In this document: positions 41,961 to 50,079 of the stretch, piece by piece
How the letters are laid out: every line of letters starts with the position of its first letter
How positions within the stretch are numbered: the stretch's first letter is position 1
NCBI GenBank assembly: GCA_963422285.2
Contig: OY729419.2
Coordinates: 434,001-498,000 of the forward strand
DNA from: VXYL01 sp963422285
GTDB lineage: Bacteria > Pseudomonadota > Gammaproteobacteria > Pseudomonadales > Azotimanducaceae
Direction of reading: 5' to 3'
Length of the DNA stretch: 64,000 bases
Position numbers and translations under genes: made by a program
The notes under the pieces: model-generated
The model's input: only the letters and a program-made list of their open reading frames with translations
Databases searched by the model: none
Told to the model about the DNA's origin: nothing

Positions 41961-42764
41961 CCCACGGATCATCTGCGGAGGACTATCCAGCGCTATGTCG
42001 AGGCGGAGGGACTGCATCCTCTGGCCGCCCGTACGGGACTCGGTATCGGGCAGATACGTAGCATCTGCGCGGGTCGGGCGCCCCTGAGCACCACCCTGCA
42101 GCGGGCATGCGATGCCCTCGGCCTGGAGTTCTACGTCGGCCCGCCGCGCGGCGGGTCGGAATCTGAATCTTCGGCGGCGGGATTCAGACGGGGCGGCTTG
42201 ACGGCGGCGCAGCTGGCCGACCTGGAAGGCACCGCCCGGACGCTGGTTCGGCTGGTCTCGGACGCCGGCGGCGACCCGATCCCGGCGGAGCTTCGGGACG
42301 CACTGCTTGGCGTGGCGGCGGAGCCGGGGGACGCGGACGATCTGACGATGCCGTTCGTCTGCGACGTACGGGCGGCGGCGGGCGCGGGCGAGCCGGTGTT
42401 CGAGGAGGCAGCGGATCTGCGCGTCGCGCTGCCGCGCTCGGCGCTGCCGGAATGGGCGCGAGTGGACGGCCTGATCTGCATCCGAGCGTCCGGCGACTCG
42501 ATGGAGCCGACGCTCAAAGACGGCGACCTGATCGTGCTGGACCGTACGCGGATCGAGCCGCTCGACGATCAGGCGTTCGTCGCGCAGACGGCCGACGGAC
42601 TGGTGGTGAAGCGCCTGCGCCGCGAAGGCGGGCGGTGGCTGCTGGCCAGCGACAACCGCGCCTACCCGCCGCGCCCGGTCGGGCCGGAGGATCGGCTGGC
42701 GGGCCGGGTGGCGTGGTCGGGCCCGCTGGGGGCGACCGGAGCACGGGCGGACGGAGGGGACTAG
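41931..42764 (+). CDS. LexA-like phage repressor with S24 peptidase domain
   Basis: 277 residues. An N-terminal helix-turn-helix (LHPLAARTGLGIGQIRSICAGRAPLS) is followed by a linker and the S24 domain. The nucleophile Ser190 is in ASGDSMEPTLKDGD and the Lys227 base in GLVVKRLRRE. Such repressors hold the lysogen and self-cleave on RecA filaments, giving SOS induction. True Mu repressor lacks S24, so control here is lambda-like. The first operator overlaps the 5' end, suggesting self-regulation. ATG 41955 (MTAPTD) is an alternative start. Confidence 0.85.
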   Translation: MFDILSDMTAPTDHLRRTIQRYVEAEGLHPLAARTGLGIGQIRSICAGRAPLSTTLQRACDALGLEFYVGPPRGGSESESSAAGFRRGGLTAAQLADLEGTARTLVRLVSDAGGDPIPAELRDALLGVAAEPGDADDLTMPFVCDVRAAAGAGEPVFEEAADLRVALPRSALPEWARVDGLICIRASGDSMEPTLKDGDLIVLDRTRIEPLDDQAFVAQTADGLVVKRLRREGGRWLLASDNRAYPPRPVGPEDRLAGRVAWSGPLGATGARADGGD

Positions 42765-43588
42765 TGGAAGTCGTTGTGATAGTAGTCATCGCAGTCGTCG
42801 CGCTTGCAGCGTGGGGCGTACATCGAGGAGCACGGGACGACGGCGCGGAACCAGATTCCCGGCGAAGCGATGGAAAGGCGGCAGGGCTGGCGAACCTGGG
42901 ATTCGATTCCGAAGTCGTCAGGCACACCAGCACCGAGCACGAACAGGCACGGCAGCTATTCAAGGATGCGACCGCTGCCAGCGCGGAAGATCCCGACAAG
43001 GCGATAGCGCTGTTCCGCAAGGCCTGCGACCAGGCCGCCCTGACCAGCGTGGATCACGGCATAGACGTGTATCTGCGCCTGCCGCGCTATCTGCAGGAAG
43101 CGGGCAAGTCCGAGGAAGGATGGCGGGAGTTCAACAACCTTCTGGTGAAGGGGTATCCAAACATGCTCGAAGGGAACCGGACGCGGCACTACATGGAGTC
43201 GGCCGTGTACGACAAGATGCGACTGTTTCTGCAACGCGAAAAGCGGACAGCGGAGGCCGTTGTGTTCGGCGCGAAGTCGATCATCTTCGAGATCAAGGCC
43301 TTGCTGACCGAATGGCCCTCCGGGCCCGCAGAATCGTCGCAGGGTAAGCAGCACCTGGAACAATGGCACCGGAAGAATCTCCGGATGGACATGAGAAGCG
43401 CAGAATCTTTGAGACACCGGGACCGTTTGAGCAGGGAACTAACCAAGCTGCTACGACGGGCCAAGCTGCTGGATCGTCACGACGAGGCGTTGGCTGTGCT
43501 TTGCGAATGGGCGGACGCGCAGCCTAACGCAGACGACGCGGGATACGCACACCGGTTCGATCAAGCGCACCGAGAGATGCAGGGTTAA
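42764..43588 (+). CDS. Membrane-anchored TPR-like protein co-expressed with the repressor
   Basis: 274 residues from GTG 42764, overlapping the repressor TAG, with GGAGGGG upstream. One N-terminal membrane segment (VVVIVVIAVVALAAWGV) is followed by a soluble helical part resembling TPR pairs: EQARQLFKDATAASAEDPDKAIALFRKACDQAAL, YLQEAGKSEEGWREFNNL, LDRHDEALAVLCEWA. Not a Mu core gene. Coupling to the repressor means it is made in the lysogen, as expected of a lysogenic-conversion or superinfection-exclusion gene. GC is clearly lower than in neighbouring phage genes, a sign of separate origin. Confidence 0.7.
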   Translation: MEVVVIVVIAVVALAAWGVHRGARDDGAEPDSRRSDGKAAGLANLGFDSEVVRHTSTEHEQARQLFKDATAASAEDPDKAIALFRKACDQAALTSVDHGIDVYLRLPRYLQEAGKSEEGWREFNNLLVKGYPNMLEGNRTRHYMESAVYDKMRLFLQREKRTAEAVVFGAKSIIFEIKALLTEWPSGPAESSQGKQHLEQWHRKNLRMDMRSAESLRHRDRLSRELTKLLRRAKLLDRHDEALAVLCEWADAQPNADDAGYAHRFDQAHREMQG

Positions 43589-43673
43589 ACCCTTTCCGCG
43601 GAGGCGATTCGAGTGGACGGCCGAGACCGAGCTGGTCGGCGAGGTGCGCTGGATGTCTCGGACGCTGGGGTGA
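43587..43673 (+). pseudogene. Remnant of a second S24 repressor C-terminus
   Basis: Directly after the TPR-like gene, an open piece reads KPFPRRRFEWTAETELVGEV followed by RWMSRTLG and TGA at 43671. This is the standard ending of S24 repressors. The intact repressor ends differently after AYPPRPVGPEDRLAGRVAW. A degenerate echo of the same stretch (GTCGGCGAGGTGCGC) recurs near 43788. The rest of 43674-43824 shows no gene. Confidence 0.5.
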
Positions 43674-43824
43674 GCGGGGAGGTCGCCGTCTCTCCGGCGT
43701 GCCGCACCACTGAGCAGGTGTCGCGTGCGCTGAGCGGGTCCGCGAGCGCGGGGGGATTGTAGCGCGTCCGGGGAGCCGGTTGGAGGTCGTCGGCGAGGTG
43801 CGCCGGCGTCAAGCCCCGAGCGCG

Positions 43825-44568
43825 CTATCGGGGCGCGCGCGCGCGCATGGGCGTCGCGTCGCGGTCGAGCTGGAACGGCCCGGCCTTCTCCAGCAGGTCG
43901 CTCAGCTTGGCGCAGCCGTAGGTGCGCGAGTCGAAGTCCGGGTTGGCGGCGCGAATGCGGCTGCCGAGGAGGCCGAGCGGGATCCAGTCGTCTTCTTCCT
44001 GGCCGCGCATGGCCGCGAGAACCAGCGGCGCGGCCTTCGCCGGCGGCCGCTTGCGCGGATTCGTCTTCCCGGCGGCCGCCGGCGCCTTCCGATCCTGCTC
44101 CGCGGCGAGCAGGTTCTCCACGAACAGGAAGCGCTTGCAGGCCTTGCGGAAGGCGTCCGGCGTGCTCTCCCTGCCGATGCCGAAGACGTCCAGCCCCTGT
44201 TCGCGGATGCGGCTGGCGAGGCGGGCGAAGTCGCTGTCCGAGGACACCAGCACGAAGCCGTCGAAGCGGCCGGCGTGCAGGAGGTCCATGGCGTCGATCG
44301 CGAGCGCGATGTCCGACGAGTTCTTGCCCCTGGTGTAGGCGAACTGCTGGTGCGGCACCACCGCGTGGTGCTCGAGCTTCCCGGTCCAGCCGCGCAGCTG
44401 CTGGTTGGAGAAGTCGCCGTAGATTCGGCGGACGCTGGCTTCGCCCAGCGTGGCCGCCTCCTCGAAGATCGCCTCGGCCCAGTCGGGCGAGGTGTTGTCG
44501 GCGTCGATCAGGACGGCGAGGCGGGGGACGCCGCTGCGCGCCGTCTCGGCGGCGGGGTTGGATTCCAT
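43825..44568 (-). CDS. NYN-domain nuclease with C-terminal OST-HTH/LOTUS domain
   Basis: 247 residues from ATG 44568 (an upstream in-frame ATG at 44628 is possible). NYN/PIN-like RNase core with acidic metal ligands: LAVLIDADNTSP, SDIALAIDAMDLL, and FVLVSSDSDFARLASRIRE. The C-terminal winged-helix OST-HTH domain (APLVLAAMRGQEEDDWIPLG, SRTYGCAKLSDLLEKAG) likely binds RNA. Opposite in strand to both neighbours, it sits between the repressor unit and the head operon where Mu has no gene. Family functions include RNA decay; here defence or takeover of host RNA is a guess. Confidence 0.8.
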   Translation of the reverse strand: MESNPAAETARSGVPRLAVLIDADNTSPDWAEAIFEEAATLGEASVRRIYGDFSNQQLRGWTGKLEHHAVVPHQQFAYTRGKNSSDIALAIDAMDLLHAGRFDGFVLVSSDSDFARLASRIREQGLDVFGIGRESTPDAFRKACKRFLFVENLLAAEQDRKAPAAAGKTNPRKRPPAKAAPLVLAAMRGQEEDDWIPLGLLGSRIRAANPDFDSRTYGCAKLSDLLEKAGPFQLDRDATPMRARAPR

Positions 44569-44671
44569 CGGGTTGATTGTCCCGCGCCGGCTGCGGCCGC
44601 GGGTCGCGGATCCGGTCGAATGTGACATCCGCCTCCGCCCGATGTCCCGGCTCCGGGGCTACAAGGTCGGC

Positions 44672-45829
44672 ATGACGCAAGCCCGCCGCGCGGGAGCTGG
44701 GCGCCTCCCTCATCAACCGCCCACGCCGTCCCCGGCCGAACGGGCGTCGGCGCCGTCCGGCGCCGCGGCCTGCCGCACGGCGGAGCTGGCCGCCGGAGGG
44801 GCGCCGCCCGAATGGGTGGAGCTGCTGCCGGCGGGCGGGTTCGCGGACCGCGACGAAGGCGGCGACCCCGGGCGGCGCTGGCGCAACGACGACGCCGCGG
44901 CGGTGCTGGCGGCGACGCGGGCGCGGGCGGGGGCGACGGACCTGCCGATCGACTACGAGCACCAGACGCAGCTGGCGGCGTCGAACGGCCGGGCGGCGCC
45001 GGCCGCGGGCTGGATCCGGGAGCTGGAGGCGCGCGCCGGCGCGCTCTGGGGCCGGGTGGAGTGGACCGAGCGGGCGGCGGCGATGATCCGGGCGCGGGAG
45101 TACCGCTACCTGTCGCCGACGTTCCTGCACGACCGCGCCGGGCGGGTGACGGCGCTGACGGGCGCCGGGCTGACCAACGCGCCGGCGCTGGATCTGGCGG
45201 CGCTGGCGCGGGCGCGACAACGACGAGGAGACGAGATGGACGATGCGCAACGCGCGGCGCTGCGCGCCGCTCTGTACCTGCCGGCGGACGCCGGCGACGA
45301 GGCGCTGGCGGCGGCCGCGCAGGCGCTGGGCGGGCGGCTGGCGGCCGCCGGCGACAGCCTGCGGGCGGTGGCGCGGGCGGCCGGCCTGCCGCCGACGACC
45401 GCCGGGCAGGCGGTCGCCCGCCGGGTGGCCGAGCTGGCGGAGCGCCCGGAGGCCGAGGCGCGGCCCGACCCCGGCCGGTACGTGCCGCGGTCGGAGTTCG
45501 ACGCCGCGGCGAAGGCGCTGGCGGCGCTGCAGGAGGAGACGGCGCTGGCGAAGGCGACGGCCGCGGTGGACGCGGCGGTGGCCGCCGGCAAGGTGACGCC
45601 GGCGCAGCGGGAGTGGGCGCTGGACTACGCGCGCGCGGACGACGCGGGCTTCGCCCGCTACGCGGAGTCGGCGCCGGCGCTGGTGCGGGCGGGGGCGCGG
45701 TCCGCGCCGGCGCCGGGCGGCGGTCCGGACGCGGCGCTGACCGCCGACGAACTGGCGGCGTGCCGGGCGCTGGGCCTGACCGCGAAGCAGTACCGGGCGG
45801 CCCGGGAGCGGGCCGGGGAGGCGGCGTAG
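44672..45829 (+). CDS. Mu gpI-like head maturation protease with scaffold domain
   Basis: 385 residues from ATG 44672 (ATG 44642 also in frame). The protease domain covers about residues 40-190: WVELLPAGGFADRDEGGDPG, DLPIDYEHQTQLAASNGRAA with the catalytic-His region, GRVEWTERAAAMIRAREYRYLSPTF and LTGAGLTNAPALDLA. The rest is the helical scaffold ending LTAKQYRAARERAGEAA. During head assembly the protease degrades the scaffold. First gene of the rightward head-tail operon. Confidence 0.85.
   Translation: MTQARRAGAGRLPHQPPTPSPAERASAPSGAAACRTAELAAGGAPPEWVELLPAGGFADRDEGGDPGRRWRNDDAAAVLAATRARAGATDLPIDYEHQTQLAASNGRAAPAAGWIRELEARAGALWGRVEWTERAAAMIRAREYRYLSPTFLHDRAGRVTALTGAGLTNAPALDLAALARARQRRGDEMDDAQRAALRAALYLPADAGDEALAAAAQALGGRLAAAGDSLRAVARAAGLPPTTAGQAVARRVAELAERPEAEARPDPGRYVPRSEFDAAAKALAALQEETALAKATAAVDAAVAAGKVTPAQREWALDYARADDAGFARYAESAPALVRAGARSAPAPGGGPDAALTADELAACRALGLTAKQYRAARERAGEAA
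45236..45829 (+). CDS. Nested scaffold protein (Mu gpZ-like) from internal start
   Basis: An in-frame ATG at 45236, preceded by GAGGAG at 45226-45231, would give a 197-residue scaffold without the protease (MDDAQRAALRAALYLPADAG onwards). Mu makes its scaffold in the same way from within gene I. Long helices with EETALAKATAAVDAAVAAGKV support a scaffold. Confidence 0.6.
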   Translation: MDDAQRAALRAALYLPADAGDEALAAAAQALGGRLAAAGDSLRAVARAAGLPPTTAGQAVARRVAELAERPEAEARPDPGRYVPRSEFDAAAKALAALQEETALAKATAAVDAAVAAGKVTPAQREWALDYARADDAGFARYAESAPALVRAGARSAPAPGGGPDAALTADELAACRALGLTAKQYRAARERAGEAA

Positions 45830-46486
45830 ATGGCGATGGCGGAGAACGAGAGCCGGCCGTTCCGGGCCGGCGAAACGGCGGTCGCGCCGGTGGCCGCGGG
45901 CGCGCGGATATTCCAGGGGGCGCTGCTGGAGATCGACGTCGAGGGCCACGTCGCGCCGGCGACGAAGGGCGTCGGCAAGCGCTACTTCGGCGTGGCGCTG
46001 GAGCCGGCGGACAACCGCGACGGCGCCAAGGGCGCGCTGTCGGCGGCGGTCCGGCGCCAGGGCGCGGCGGCGTTCGCCAAGAGCGGCTCGCCGCGGCGCG
46101 GCGGCCTCGCCTACGTCGTCGACGACGCCACGGTGACCGACGATCCGGCCGGGGCCACGGCGCTGGGCCGGATCGCGGACGTGGACGACGACGGCGTCTG
46201 GGCGGACCTCGGCGCCGCGCCGGGGCCGGCGTTCTCGGCGGCGTCGAAGGAGCTGGACTTCCCGGAGGTGGCGGCCGGCGGCCAGCAGGAGCTGACCGTC
46301 GCCGTGGCCGGAGCGGCCGAGGGGGACGCGGTGCTCCTCGGCCTGCCCAAGGCGCCCGCCGCGGGGCTGGCGTTCGACGCCTACGCGAGCGCCGACGACA
46401 CGGTGACGGTGCGGGCGACGAACGCGACCGAGAGCGCGGTCGATCCGGATGCGGCGACGTTCCGGGTCGCGGTCCTGAAGATCTGA
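45830..46486 (+). CDS. Head decoration protein (DUF2190-like) with extra Ig-like domain
   Basis: 218 residues. The N-terminal half (GETAVAPVAAGARIFQGALLEID, GKRYFGVALEPADNRDGAKG) resembles capsid decoration/stabilisation proteins next to Mu-like capsid genes. The second half (LDFPEVAAGGQQELTVAVAG, AYASADDTVTVRATNATESA) is a separate beta-sandwich seen in head fibres and tail proteins; it may project from the capsid. It begins right after the scaffold stop. Confidence 0.7.
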   Translation: MAMAENESRPFRAGETAVAPVAAGARIFQGALLEIDVEGHVAPATKGVGKRYFGVALEPADNRDGAKGALSAAVRRQGAAAFAKSGSPRRGGLAYVVDDATVTDDPAGATALGRIADVDDDGVWADLGAAPGPAFSAASKELDFPEVAAGGQQELTVAVAGAAEGDAVLLGLPKAPAAGLAFDAYASADDTVTVRATNATESAVDPDAATFRVAVLKI

Positions 46487-46499
46487 GAGGGAGAACGGC

Positions 46500-47378
46500 A
46501 TGATCGTGAACGCGGGCAATCTGGACATCCTGTACCGGGGCTTCTCGGCGGCGTTCCGGGAGGGGTTCGGGCAGGCGGAGCCGGACCACGGCCCGGTGTC
46601 GATGGCCGTGCCGTCGACGACGCGGGAGCAGAGCTACGGCTGGCTGGGGCAGTGGCCCGGGCTGCGCGAGTGGGTCGGCGAGCGGGTGCTGCGGGGCATC
46701 GCGGCGCACGGCTACGCGGTGAGGAACCGCAAGTTCGAGTCCACGGTGGAGGTGCAGCGCGACGACATCGAGGACGACCAGTACGGCGTCTACGGGCCGA
46801 TGTTCGCGGAACTCGGCCGGGCCAGCGCGACGCATCCGTGCGAGCTGGTCTGGGGCCTGCTGAAGAAGGGCTTCGCCACGCCGTGCTACGACGGCCAGTA
46901 CTTCTTCGATTCGGACCATCCGGTGCGGGGCGTCTCCGTGTCGAACGCCGGCGGCGGCGACGGCGCGCCTTGGTTCCTGCTGGACTGCTCGCGGGCCGTC
47001 AAGCCGGTGGTGATCCAGACGCGCTCGGCCTACGAGCTGACGCGGATGGACCGGCGCGAGGACGAGGCGGCGTTCATGCGCGACGCCTACCGCTACGGGG
47101 TGCGGGCGCGTACCAACGCCGGCTTCGGGCTGTGGCAGCTGGCCTACGGCAGCAGGCAGGAGCTGACGGCCGCGAACTACGCCGCGGCGCGCGCGGCGCT
47201 GCTCGGCATGAAGGGGGACGAGGGCCGGCCGATGGGCGTCCGCCCGACGCATCTGGCGGTGCCGCCGAGCCTGGAGCGGGCGGCGCGCAAGCTGCTGCTG
47301 TCGGAGACCGCGGCGGGCGGCGAGACCAACGAATGGCGCGGCACCGCGGAACCGGTCGTGACGCCGTGGCTGGCGTGA
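46500..47378 (+). CDS. Major capsid protein, Mu gpT type
   Basis: 292 residues. Characteristic gpT text: ILYRGFSAAFREGFGQAEP, REQSYGWLGQWPGLREWVGER, KFESTVEVQRDDIEDDQYGVY, and a CYDGQYFFDSDHPV loop. HK97-fold major head subunit. A GAGAGGGAGAA ribosome site lies just upstream. Confidence 0.9.
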   Translation: MIVNAGNLDILYRGFSAAFREGFGQAEPDHGPVSMAVPSTTREQSYGWLGQWPGLREWVGERVLRGIAAHGYAVRNRKFESTVEVQRDDIEDDQYGVYGPMFAELGRASATHPCELVWGLLKKGFATPCYDGQYFFDSDHPVRGVSVSNAGGGDGAPWFLLDCSRAVKPVVIQTRSAYELTRMDRREDEAAFMRDAYRYGVRARTNAGFGLWQLAYGSRQELTAANYAAARAALLGMKGDEGRPMGVRPTHLAVPPSLERAARKLLLSETAAGGETNEWRGTAEPVVTPWLA

Positions 47379-47770
47379 CGGACGGCCCGGCGTTCGTGGC
47401 GGTCTCCGCGAAGCGGGACGGCTTCCGCCGCGCGGGGCGCGCCTGGACGGTCGCGCCGCGGACGGTGGCGGTCGACGATCTCGCCCCCGGGCAGCTGGCG
47501 GCGCTGGAGGCGGACCCGTCGCTGACGGTGGCGCCGGTCGAGGCGCCCTCCGCCGACGCCGGCGGGCCGGCGAGCGTCCCGCCCGAGGCGGCCCCGTCGC
47601 GCGCGGAGACGATCCGCCGCGCCATCGGCGGCCTGGAGCCGGGGCGCGAGGACCACTGGACGAAGTCCGGCCGGCCGGAGGTGGCGGCGCTGCGCGCCGC
47701 GACGGGCCTGGCGGACGTGGGCGCCGCGGAGCGAGACGCCGCCTGGGCGGCGTTCGTGGCGGCGGAGTAG
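47375..47770 (+). CDS. Mu gp35-like protein (HI1506 type)
   Basis: 131 residues from GTG 47375, overlapping the capsid stop as GTGA. The N-terminal module (FVAVSAKRDGFRRAGRAWT, then LAPGQLAALEADPSLTV) and the C-terminal helical module (DHWTKSGRPEVAALRAATGL) match the small protein that follows the capsid gene in Mu-like phages. Probably a capsid or connector accessory protein. Confidence 0.7.
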   Translation: MTDGPAFVAVSAKRDGFRRAGRAWTVAPRTVAVDDLAPGQLAALEADPSLTVAPVEAPSADAGGPASVPPEAAPSRAETIRRAIGGLEPGREDHWTKSGRPEVAALRAATGLADVGAAERDAAWAAFVAAE

Positions 47771-47774
47771 CGCG

Positions 47775-48185
47775 GTGCCCTACGCCACGCGGGCGGATCT
47801 GGCGGCGCGCTTCGGCGCCGGCGAGATCGCCGATCTGGCGCCGGTCGGAGACGACGGCGGCAGCCGCGCGGAGGCGGCCCTGGCGGACGCCGCCGCGGAG
47901 ATGGACGCGGCGCTGGCCGCGGCCTACGAGCTGCCGCTGCCGGGCGGGCGCTATCCGCTGCTGGCGGCCGTCGCCTGCGACCTCGCGCGGGCCAGGCTGT
48001 ACGACGACGGCGCCCCCGAGCGCGTGCTCGGCCGCGCCGCCTCCGCGCGCAAGCGCCTGCGGGCGCTGGCGGGCGCGGGCGCGGCGCTGGTCGACGCCCG
48101 GGGCCGTCCCGCCCCGCGGCGGCCGCTGGCGCGCGCGAGCGCGCCCGAACCGGCTCTGGCGGCCGAGCGGCTGCGGGGGTTCTGA
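47775..48185 (+). CDS. DUF1320 head-tail connector, Mu gp36 type
   Basis: 136 residues from GTG 47775. The start PYATRADLAARFGAGEIADL and the AAEMDAALAAAYELPLPG helix, followed by AVACDLARARLYDD, are standard for DUF1320 connector proteins that close the portal side of the head. Confidence 0.8.
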   Translation: MPYATRADLAARFGAGEIADLAPVGDDGGSRAEAALADAAAEMDAALAAAYELPLPGGRYPLLAAVACDLARARLYDDGAPERVLGRAASARKRLRALAGAGAALVDARGRPAPRRPLARASAPEPALAAERLRGF

Positions 48186-48186
48186 G

Positions 48187-48687
48187 GTGGCCGGCGCCGG
48201 CGTCCGCATCGACGTCGAACTCGACGATGCCGACGTGCGCCGGGCGTTCGGCCGGCTGCTGGCGCTGGGCGCCGAGCCGGGACGGGCGCTGTTCGACGAG
48301 ATCGGGCAGCGGCTGGCGACGTCGACGGCGGACCGCTTCGAGCGCGAGGCCGGCCCGGACGGGGCGCCCTGGACGCCGAGCGAGCGCGCCAGGCGGGAGG
48401 GCGGCCGAACGCTGTCGGACAGCGCCCGGCTGCGCAACTCCATCACCCACCGCGCCGCCGCCGACCGGGCGGAGGTCGGCACCAACGTCGTCTACGCGGC
48501 GATCCACCAGTTCGGCGGCGAGATCAAGCCGAAGAAGGGCGGGTTCCTGAAGTTCGAGGTGGACGGCCGGGACGTGTTCGCGCGCTCGGCGACGCTGCCG
48601 GCGCGGCCGTTCCTGGGCCTCGGCGCGGACGATCGGGCGATGATCCTGGACGTCGTGCGGCGGCGCATCCGGGAGGCGGCGGCGTGA
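48187..48687 (+). CDS. Virion morphogenesis protein, Mu gpG type, intact copy
   Basis: 166 residues from GTG 48187. IDVELDDADVRRAFGRLLALG, GAPWTPSERARREGGRTLSDSARLRNSITH, VVYAAIHQFGGEIKPKK, then LPARPFLGLGADDRAMI. Complete in the region deleted from the copy at 26452-26826. Acts in head completion or head-tail joining. Confidence 0.85.
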   Translation: MAGAGVRIDVELDDADVRRAFGRLLALGAEPGRALFDEIGQRLATSTADRFEREAGPDGAPWTPSERARREGGRTLSDSARLRNSITHRAAADRAEVGTNVVYAAIHQFGGEIKPKKGGFLKFEVDGRDVFARSATLPARPFLGLGADDRAMILDVVRRRIREAAA

Positions 48688-49166
48688 GCCCGCCGCGGCC
48701 CCCGGCGCCGCTGGCGCAGAGCCTGCTGGGGCGGCTGCGCGGCGAACCCCGGTGGCGCGTCTACGGGGCGCTGGACTTCGCGGGCGCGCGGGAGACGCTG
48801 CGGGCGCCGTGCGTGGCGGCGCTGCTGCTGGGCGAGGACGCGGCGGAGAATCGCGCGCCGGGGGCCGGCCTGTCCGCGCAGCGGCTGACGGCGACGCTGG
48901 GGGTGGTCGCCTGCGTGCCGGCGCGCAACGATCCGGGCGGCCGCAAGGCGGCGTCCCGGGACCGCGGCGCGGACGAGCTGGCGACGCTGGTGGAGGCGAC
49001 CCGGCGGCGTCTGCTGGGCTGGACGCCGCGGCCGCAGTGGGAGCCGCTGGCGCTGCGCCGGGGCCGGCTGCTGGCGCTGGAGGACGGGCGCGCCTGGTGG
49101 CAGGACGAGTACGAGACCGCCGGCTGGATCGAAGGCCGGCCGCGAGAGGAGGAGCGCGATGGCTGA
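48684..49166 (+). CDS. Mu gp37/tail-terminator-like protein
   Basis: 160 residues from GTG 48684, overlapping the previous stop as GTGA. PLAQSLLGRLRGEPRWRVYGALDF and the ATLVEATRRRLLGWTP helix fit minor tail terminators that cap the tail tube at the neck. Family assignment rests mainly on position and length. Confidence 0.6.
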   Translation: MSPPRPPAPLAQSLLGRLRGEPRWRVYGALDFAGARETLRAPCVAALLLGEDAAENRAPGAGLSAQRLTATLGVVACVPARNDPGGRKAASRDRGADELATLVEATRRRLLGWTPRPQWEPLALRRGRLLALEDGRAWWQDEYETAGWIEGRPREEERDG

Positions 49167-49710
49167 GAACGAACATGCCGACAACGTCGTGGTCGGCGCC
49201 GGCAGGCTGCACGTGAAGATCGGCTCAGCCGACGAGCGCTACGTCGGCGACACCGTGTCCGCGACGCTGGCGGTGGAGCCGCAGCGACTGACGGTGTTCG
49301 CCGGCGACGGCGCGCGGACGGACAAGCGGCTGGCGGACGTGCTGACGCAGGTGTCGCGGACCCTGGACATCACGCTGCGGGACATGTCGATGGCCAACAT
49401 CGCGCTGTTCGTCGGCGGCTCCGAACTCGCCGACGAGGACGTGCCGGCGGCACTGAAGGCCGACGGCGATCACGCGCCGGCGAGCGGCAAGAAGTGGAAG
49501 GCGGTCAAGGCCGCGACGAAAGCCGTCGAGGGGGCCGTGCGCTACGAAGAGCAGGCCGTGAACGGCGCCGGGCGCCACATCTACGTCACCAAGGCGCGCC
49601 TCGTGCCGAGCGGGGAGTGGGATCTGAAGAGCCGGGAGCAGGAGCAGCGGTTCCAGCTGTCGGCGGAGATCACGGGCGACGTGTACGTGTACGAGGAAGC
49701 GGACGCCTAG
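49159..49710 (+). CDS. Major tail tube protein
   Basis: 183 residues, overlapping the previous gene by 8 bp. Beta-rich: VVVGAGRLHVKIGSADERYVGDTVSATLAVEP, VSRTLDITLRDMSMANIALFVGG, KARLVPSGEWDLKS, ending GDVYVYEEADA. Place between terminator and chaperone genes and the sandwich pattern indicate the siphovirus-type tube protein. Confidence 0.75.
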   Translation: MAENEHADNVVVGAGRLHVKIGSADERYVGDTVSATLAVEPQRLTVFAGDGARTDKRLADVLTQVSRTLDITLRDMSMANIALFVGGSELADEDVPAALKADGDHAPASGKKWKAVKAATKAVEGAVRYEEQAVNGAGRHIYVTKARLVPSGEWDLKSREQEQRFQLSAEITGDVYVYEEADA

Positions 49711-49728
49711 CGGGCGCGGGAGAAGAGG

Positions 49729-50079
49729 ATGTTCCGACTGGCGGATCCGAACGAGACCTATCCGGTGGCGGTGGCGGTGGACGTGCCGGCGCCCGGCGGC
49801 GGGACGGCGCCGCAGACCTTCGTCTGCCGGTTCCGGCTGCTGGAAGACGCCGAGATCGACCGGCTGGCGGCGGAGTCGGACGCGGCGCTGCTGCGGCGCG
49901 CGATCGCCGGCTGGAGCGACATCGCGGACCACGACGGCGCCCCGCTGGCCTGCACGGAGGAGAACGTCGACCGTCTGGCGCGGATCGCCTACTTCCGGCG
50001 CGCCGCGGTCGACGCCTACGTGCGCTTCGTCGCGGGGCTCCCGGAAAAAAACTCCGCGGCGCCGCCCGCCGCTGGCTGA
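49729..50079 (+). CDS. Tail assembly chaperone, short form
   Basis: 116 residues. ETYPVAVAVDVPAPGGG, FVCRFRLLEDAEIDRLA, IADHDGAPLACTEENVDRLAR. The fold and the position between tube and tape measure match lambda gpG-type chaperones. The reading frame ends at 50079, but a slippery heptamer at 50046 allows a longer form. Confidence 0.75.
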   Translation: MFRLADPNETYPVAVAVDVPAPGGGTAPQTFVCRFRLLEDAEIDRLAAESDAALLRRAIAGWSDIADHDGAPLACTEENVDRLARIAYFRRAAVDAYVRFVAGLPEKNSAAPPAAG

